Part shown: positions 22,556 to 24,563 of the stretch, in pieces
How positions within the stretch are numbered: the stretch's first letter is position 1
Layout of the letters: each line of letters opens with the position of its first letter
DNA from: Enterococcus_G camelliae
Lineage (GTDB): Bacteria; Bacillota; Bacilli; Lactobacillales; Enterococcaceae
NCBI RefSeq assembly: GCF_042685105.1
Contig: NZ_JBHUMO010000008.1
Location: 1-24,563, forward strand
Length of the DNA: 24,563 nt
Reading direction: 5' to 3'
The notes under the pieces: model-generated
The model's input: the letters and a program-made list of their open reading frames with translations, nothing else
Databases searched by the model: none
What the model was told of the DNA's origin: nothing
Position numbers and translations under genes: made by a program

Positions 22556-23212
22556 ATGAATTTTTTTGATGCTTTTTCATTTATTAATTTACGTTTTTTA
22601 TTTGATGGATTACTCGTGACAATTGAAGTCTCGATTGTCTCCATTATCTTAAGCTTCTTGTTTGGAGCCATTATGGGGACTATTCGTTTTTCAGCTATTC
22701 CATTCGTTTCACGAATTGTAGGCTTGGTGGTGGATATTATTCGCAATTTACCGTTGCTCTTAATCATCTTCTTTACCTATTTTGCCTTGCCGCAAATTGG
22801 GATCAAATTTGATATTTTTTGGTCAGCAGTTATCGCTTTGACTATTTTTGAATCGGCGATGCTTTCCGAAATTTTCCGAGCAGGGTTGAATGCTGTTCCC
22901 AAAGGTCAAATGGAGGCGGGCCTATCGACAGGTTTGACATATCTTCAAGTGATGTTTTCGATTATGATTCCACAAGCTTTTCGTTCAATGATCCCAGCTA
23001 TCGTAAGTCAACTAATTTCTTTGGTAAAGGACACGTCGCTAGCGGTGATTATTTCACTGCCAGAATTTACCCATAATGCGAAAATTATTTATGGACAAAA
23101 TTCCAATTATGTCATTCCCATGTACTTTGCATTAACCTTGGGCTACTTTGTTATCTGTTATTTATTGTCCTTATTATCAAAATATTTTGAAACCAAGCGT
23201 TATTCTTATTAA
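22556..23212 (+). CDS. glnM: Polar amino acid ABC transporter permease, second subunit
   Basis: A 218-aa paralogue of the preceding permease with the same topology. The coupling loop is EAGLSTGLTYLQVMFSIMIP and the conserved stretch DIIRNLPLLLIIFFTYFALP precedes it. The ATG follows GGAGGGTGAGACAG. It is the last gene of the operon, before a strong terminator. Separate binding-protein and permease genes distinguish this operon from the fused glnP-type proteins that are also common in enterococci and streptococci. Confidence 0.9.
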   Translation: MNFFDAFSFINLRFLFDGLLVTIEVSIVSIILSFLFGAIMGTIRFSAIPFVSRIVGLVVDIIRNLPLLLIIFFTYFALPQIGIKFDIFWSAVIALTIFESAMLSEIFRAGLNAVPKGQMEAGLSTGLTYLQVMFSIMIPQAFRSMIPAIVSQLISLVKDTSLAVIISLPEFTHNAKIIYGQNSNYVIPMYFALTLGYFVICYLLSLLSKYFETKRYSY

Positions 23213-23264
23213 GTGAGAAGTGCTGACTCGTATAAGCGCTACTTTTATTGCTACTAAAAAAATG

Positions 23265-23308
23265 AAAAATGGTCAGTTAACGGCAACGACTGTTAACTGA
23301 CCATTTTT
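23265..23308. terminator. Strong bidirectional terminator
   Basis: AAAAATGGTCAGTTAAC (23265-23281) is perfectly complementary to GTTAACTGACCATTTTT (23292-23308) with a 10-nt loop. It ends the transporter operon on the plus strand and the small membrane genes on the minus strand, whose last stop codon touches it. Confidence 0.92.
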
Positions 23309-23439
23309 TAGAATAACTCTTTTTTTTCTTCTTTCTTAGCATCTTGAATCCCATGCTTCACGCCTAAGCGAATGATACCATATAAAACTATTGCACCAAT
23401 CAGGTAATAAATAAATCCAAAACCAAAACTCATCATCAT
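23308..23439 (-). CDS. Small membrane protein (43 aa, DUF6019-like)
   Basis: Three consecutive ATG codons open the frame; the first (23437-23439) is closest to the ribosome site AAAGGAA. One hydrophobic helix (FGFGFIYYLIGAIVLYGII) is followed by a charged tail (KHGIQDAKKEEKKELF). This resembles the short DUF6019-type membrane peptides of lactic acid bacteria, a comparison from memory. Function unknown. Confidence 0.55.
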   Translation of the reverse strand: MMMSFGFGFIYYLIGAIVLYGIIRLGVKHGIQDAKKEEKKELF

Positions 23440-23480
23440 GTGGGGAACACTTCCTTTGTCGATTGAACTTGCTAAATTTT

Positions 23481-23573
23481 TTAACTACGAAATGAAACGA
23501 AAAACGAATGCAATAGAATCCCGATTGTGAGACTAAGTAAAAATAGGCAACTAGAGAAACCGTATTTTTTCAT
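23481..23573 (-). CDS. Small membrane peptide (30 aa)
   Basis: ATG at 23573 behind AAGGAAGTG opens a 30-codon frame reading MKKYGFSSCLFLLSLTIGIL and ending FVSFRS. It is one membrane helix with a basic N-terminus. It lies 16 bases after the stop of the preceding small membrane gene and 41 bases before the next, in the same direction. The ribosome site supports translation; the family is unknown and the gene may be a degraded remnant. Confidence 0.4.
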   Translation of the reverse strand: MKKYGFSSCLFLLSLTIGILLHSFFVSFRS

Positions 23574-23589
23574 TGTCAAATTCACTTCC

Positions 23590-23844
23590 TTAGAGACTGT
23601 GATAAAGCTTTAAGCCGTTTCTCAAAGATAGGGTAAAGGTGGCAACTACAGTGAGGAGCATCGGTACTGTGGTAAATAAGGAACGATTGATTTCGTTAGT
23701 TGACATACTGTATTCAGTGCCTGTAGCAGGAAAAAAAAGATAAGCTAACGTATTCCATAGAGACTGAAAGGAAACAAGAAACGTAATAAATGAAATTATC
23801 GCAAGTAACAACCAGAAAATAACGAAAAAATTTGTTTTTTTCAT
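23590..23844 (-). CDS. Small membrane protein (84 aa)
   Basis: A hydrophobic protein with two membrane helices (about residues 6-25, FFVIFWLLLAIISFITFLVS, and 57-72) joined by an outward loop (FFPATGTEYSMSTNEINRS). The ATG at 23844 is chosen because AGAGGAGGT lies just upstream; the open frame begins eight codons earlier inside that leader. It has its own promoter at 23873-23901 and heads a cluster of three small membrane genes ending at the shared terminator. I do not recognise the family. Confidence 0.65.
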   Translation of the reverse strand: MKKTNFFVIFWLLLAIISFITFLVSFQSLWNTLAYLFFPATGTEYSMSTNEINRSLFTTVPMLLTVVATFTLSLRNGLKLYHSL

Positions 23845-23872
23845 CACATTACCTCCTCTTTGCTTCATCTTT

Positions 23873-23901
23873 ATTATACCCTATAGGAGAAACTACGTCA
23901 C
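23873..23901 (-). promoter_or_regulatory. Promoter of the small membrane-protein cluster
   Basis: On the minus strand GTGACG (23896-23901) and a consensus TATAAT (23873-23878) are separated by 17 bp, 28 bases upstream of the ATG at 23844. Confidence 0.65.
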
Positions 23902-23910
23902 TTTTTAGAA

Positions 23911-24010
23911 GTGGAAGACAGGAATCGAACCTGTACCGCAACGTTTGGAAATAATTGTAACAAAAATGATTTGTTGCAATCATTCGTATGGAAACACCGA
24001 GTTCATCCAC
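23911..24010 (-). tRNA. tRNA-like sequence or degenerate tRNA
   Basis: The 3' part has a perfect T-arm, ACAGG-TTCGATT-CCTGT, followed by the acceptor half CTTCCAC, which resembles the 3' half of Firmicute tRNA-Gly. One hundred bases upstream GTGGATG pairs with it at six of seven positions. Between them AATGATT-GCAACA-AATCATT forms a 7-bp stem, where a tRNA has 5 bp and a 7-nt loop. No normal D-arm is visible, the variable region would be ~30 nt, and no CCA is encoded. It may be a decayed tRNA, an integration scar, or a structured RNA with a tRNA-like 3' end. It is unlikely to be a working tRNA. Confidence 0.4.
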
Positions 24011-24067
24011 AAAACAATCCTACCAAGTAATGATTCGTTCAAGCTTAAAAAAGAAAAGAAAAATTGC

Positions 24068-24349
24068 TTATTTTTTCAAATCCATTCCTAAGTAATGATA
24101 AATTTTCATCGCTTTGTACTCATTGAGGTATTCTAAACGGAAGTAGAAAATATGCTCTTTCTTGTCAATGCATTTATAACTAGGAATTTTAAAATAGGTA
24201 ATTTGTCGTTTGTCCATTAGGTGTAATAATTCATCCTGGAGAGCAAAAAAGGGGATTTCGGTTACAACGTAATTCGTAAAATCTTTTGTAAATCGTTCGG
24301 CATTTTCGGTGAAATAATCAAATGATAACGATCGATTGGTTAAACTCAT
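24068..24349 (-). CDS. Hypothetical protein (93 aa)
   Basis: A soluble 93-aa protein with many aromatic and charged residues (SFDYFTENAERFTKDF, then KKEHIFYFRLEYLNEYKAMK). No membrane span or recognised motif. Its ATG overlaps the stop of the upstream gene (ATGA) and lies behind GGAGTGA, so it is translationally coupled to that gene. A gap of ~60 bases separates it from the tRNA-like sequence; no clear terminator is seen. Function unknown. Confidence 0.6.
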   Translation of the reverse strand: MSLTNRSLSFDYFTENAERFTKDFTNYVVTEIPFFALQDELLHLMDKRQITYFKIPSYKCIDKKEHIFYFRLEYLNEYKAMKIYHYLGMDLKK

Positions 24350-24563
24350 GTTAAATCACTCCATTTTGAATCGGTTAAAAAAGCTACATATTTTATTGTA
24401 CTCAGTTCAATCACTTCAATTTTTTGAGAAATTGCTCTAAGAAACAGACTATTTTCTTCTGACAAATTGCAAGTACAAGTTAGCCACCTAGCGAAATAAA
24501 GCATGTTATTGATAAAGCTTCGTGCTGATTGACATTGAGCGTGGTGTGTTAGTCTGAACTGGA
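24346..24563 (-). CDS. 3' end of an uncharacterised gene running off the window
   Basis: An open frame of 71 codons enters from the right edge on the minus strand and ends at TGA 24346-24348, overlapping the next start as ATGA. The visible part (FINNMLYFARWLTCTCNLSE, later IKYVAFLTDSKWSDLT) has a few cysteines and no motif I recognise. The translational coupling to a gene with a good start supports its reality; its N-terminus is outside the window. Confidence 0.45.
   Translation of the reverse strand, partial: QFRLTHHAQCQSARSFINNMLYFARWLTCTCNLSEENSLFLRAISQKIEVIELSTIKYVAFLTDSKWSDLT

Overview
The window looks like accessory DNA from a low-GC Firmicute, most likely an Enterococcus. This rests on the Tn916/ICEBs1-type conjugation genes, an fsr-like quorum-sensing remnant, IS3- and IS21-family debris and a four-gene glutamine-type ABC transporter operon. 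The species is an inference and cannot be fixed from the window alone.

Positions 1-14819 are the left and central part of a Tn916-family integrative conjugative element (ICE) in the usual order: DUF961 protein, small acidic protein, FtsK/TcpA coupling ATPase, oriT, MobT relaxase, DUF3789 peptide, TcpD, ArdA, TcpE and TcpF (VirB4-like). Cargo sits in two breaks of this backbone. Between the coupling ATPase and oriT (about 2300-6150) are a hypothetical protein paired with an XRE/ImmA-type metalloprotease, a small broken ORF, and a C5-cytosine methyltransferase with a 96-aa partner. Between ardA and tcpE (8480-12790), bounded by two terminators, are a TIR-domain protein on the minus strand and a divergent AAA ATPase/subtilase pair with the IetAS anti-phage architecture. 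ArdA, the methyltransferase, the TIR protein, IetAS and the ImmA pair together make this a concentrated defence/counter-defence island.

The ICE is probably not functional as read. The relaxase is frameshifted by one base in a T run. TcpF is cut after its Walker A region by an IS3-family element (14817-16636), and no lytic transglycosylase, tet-type cargo, excisionase or integrase follows. Instead 16637-19305 is a patchwork: a broken istB, an fsrA-like response regulator, the first ~30 codons of an fsrB-like gene, an inverted and truncated istA with its IS21-type end, and a ~55-bp fragment of a second FtsK/TcpA gene. A MazEF-type toxin-antitoxin pair with a palindromic operator follows.

From about 20.3 kb the window looks like ordinary chromosome: the glnQ-glnH-permease-permease operon with a promoter and a strong bidirectional terminator, then on the minus strand three small membrane proteins, a tRNA-like sequence and two overlapping uncharacterised genes, the last running off the window.
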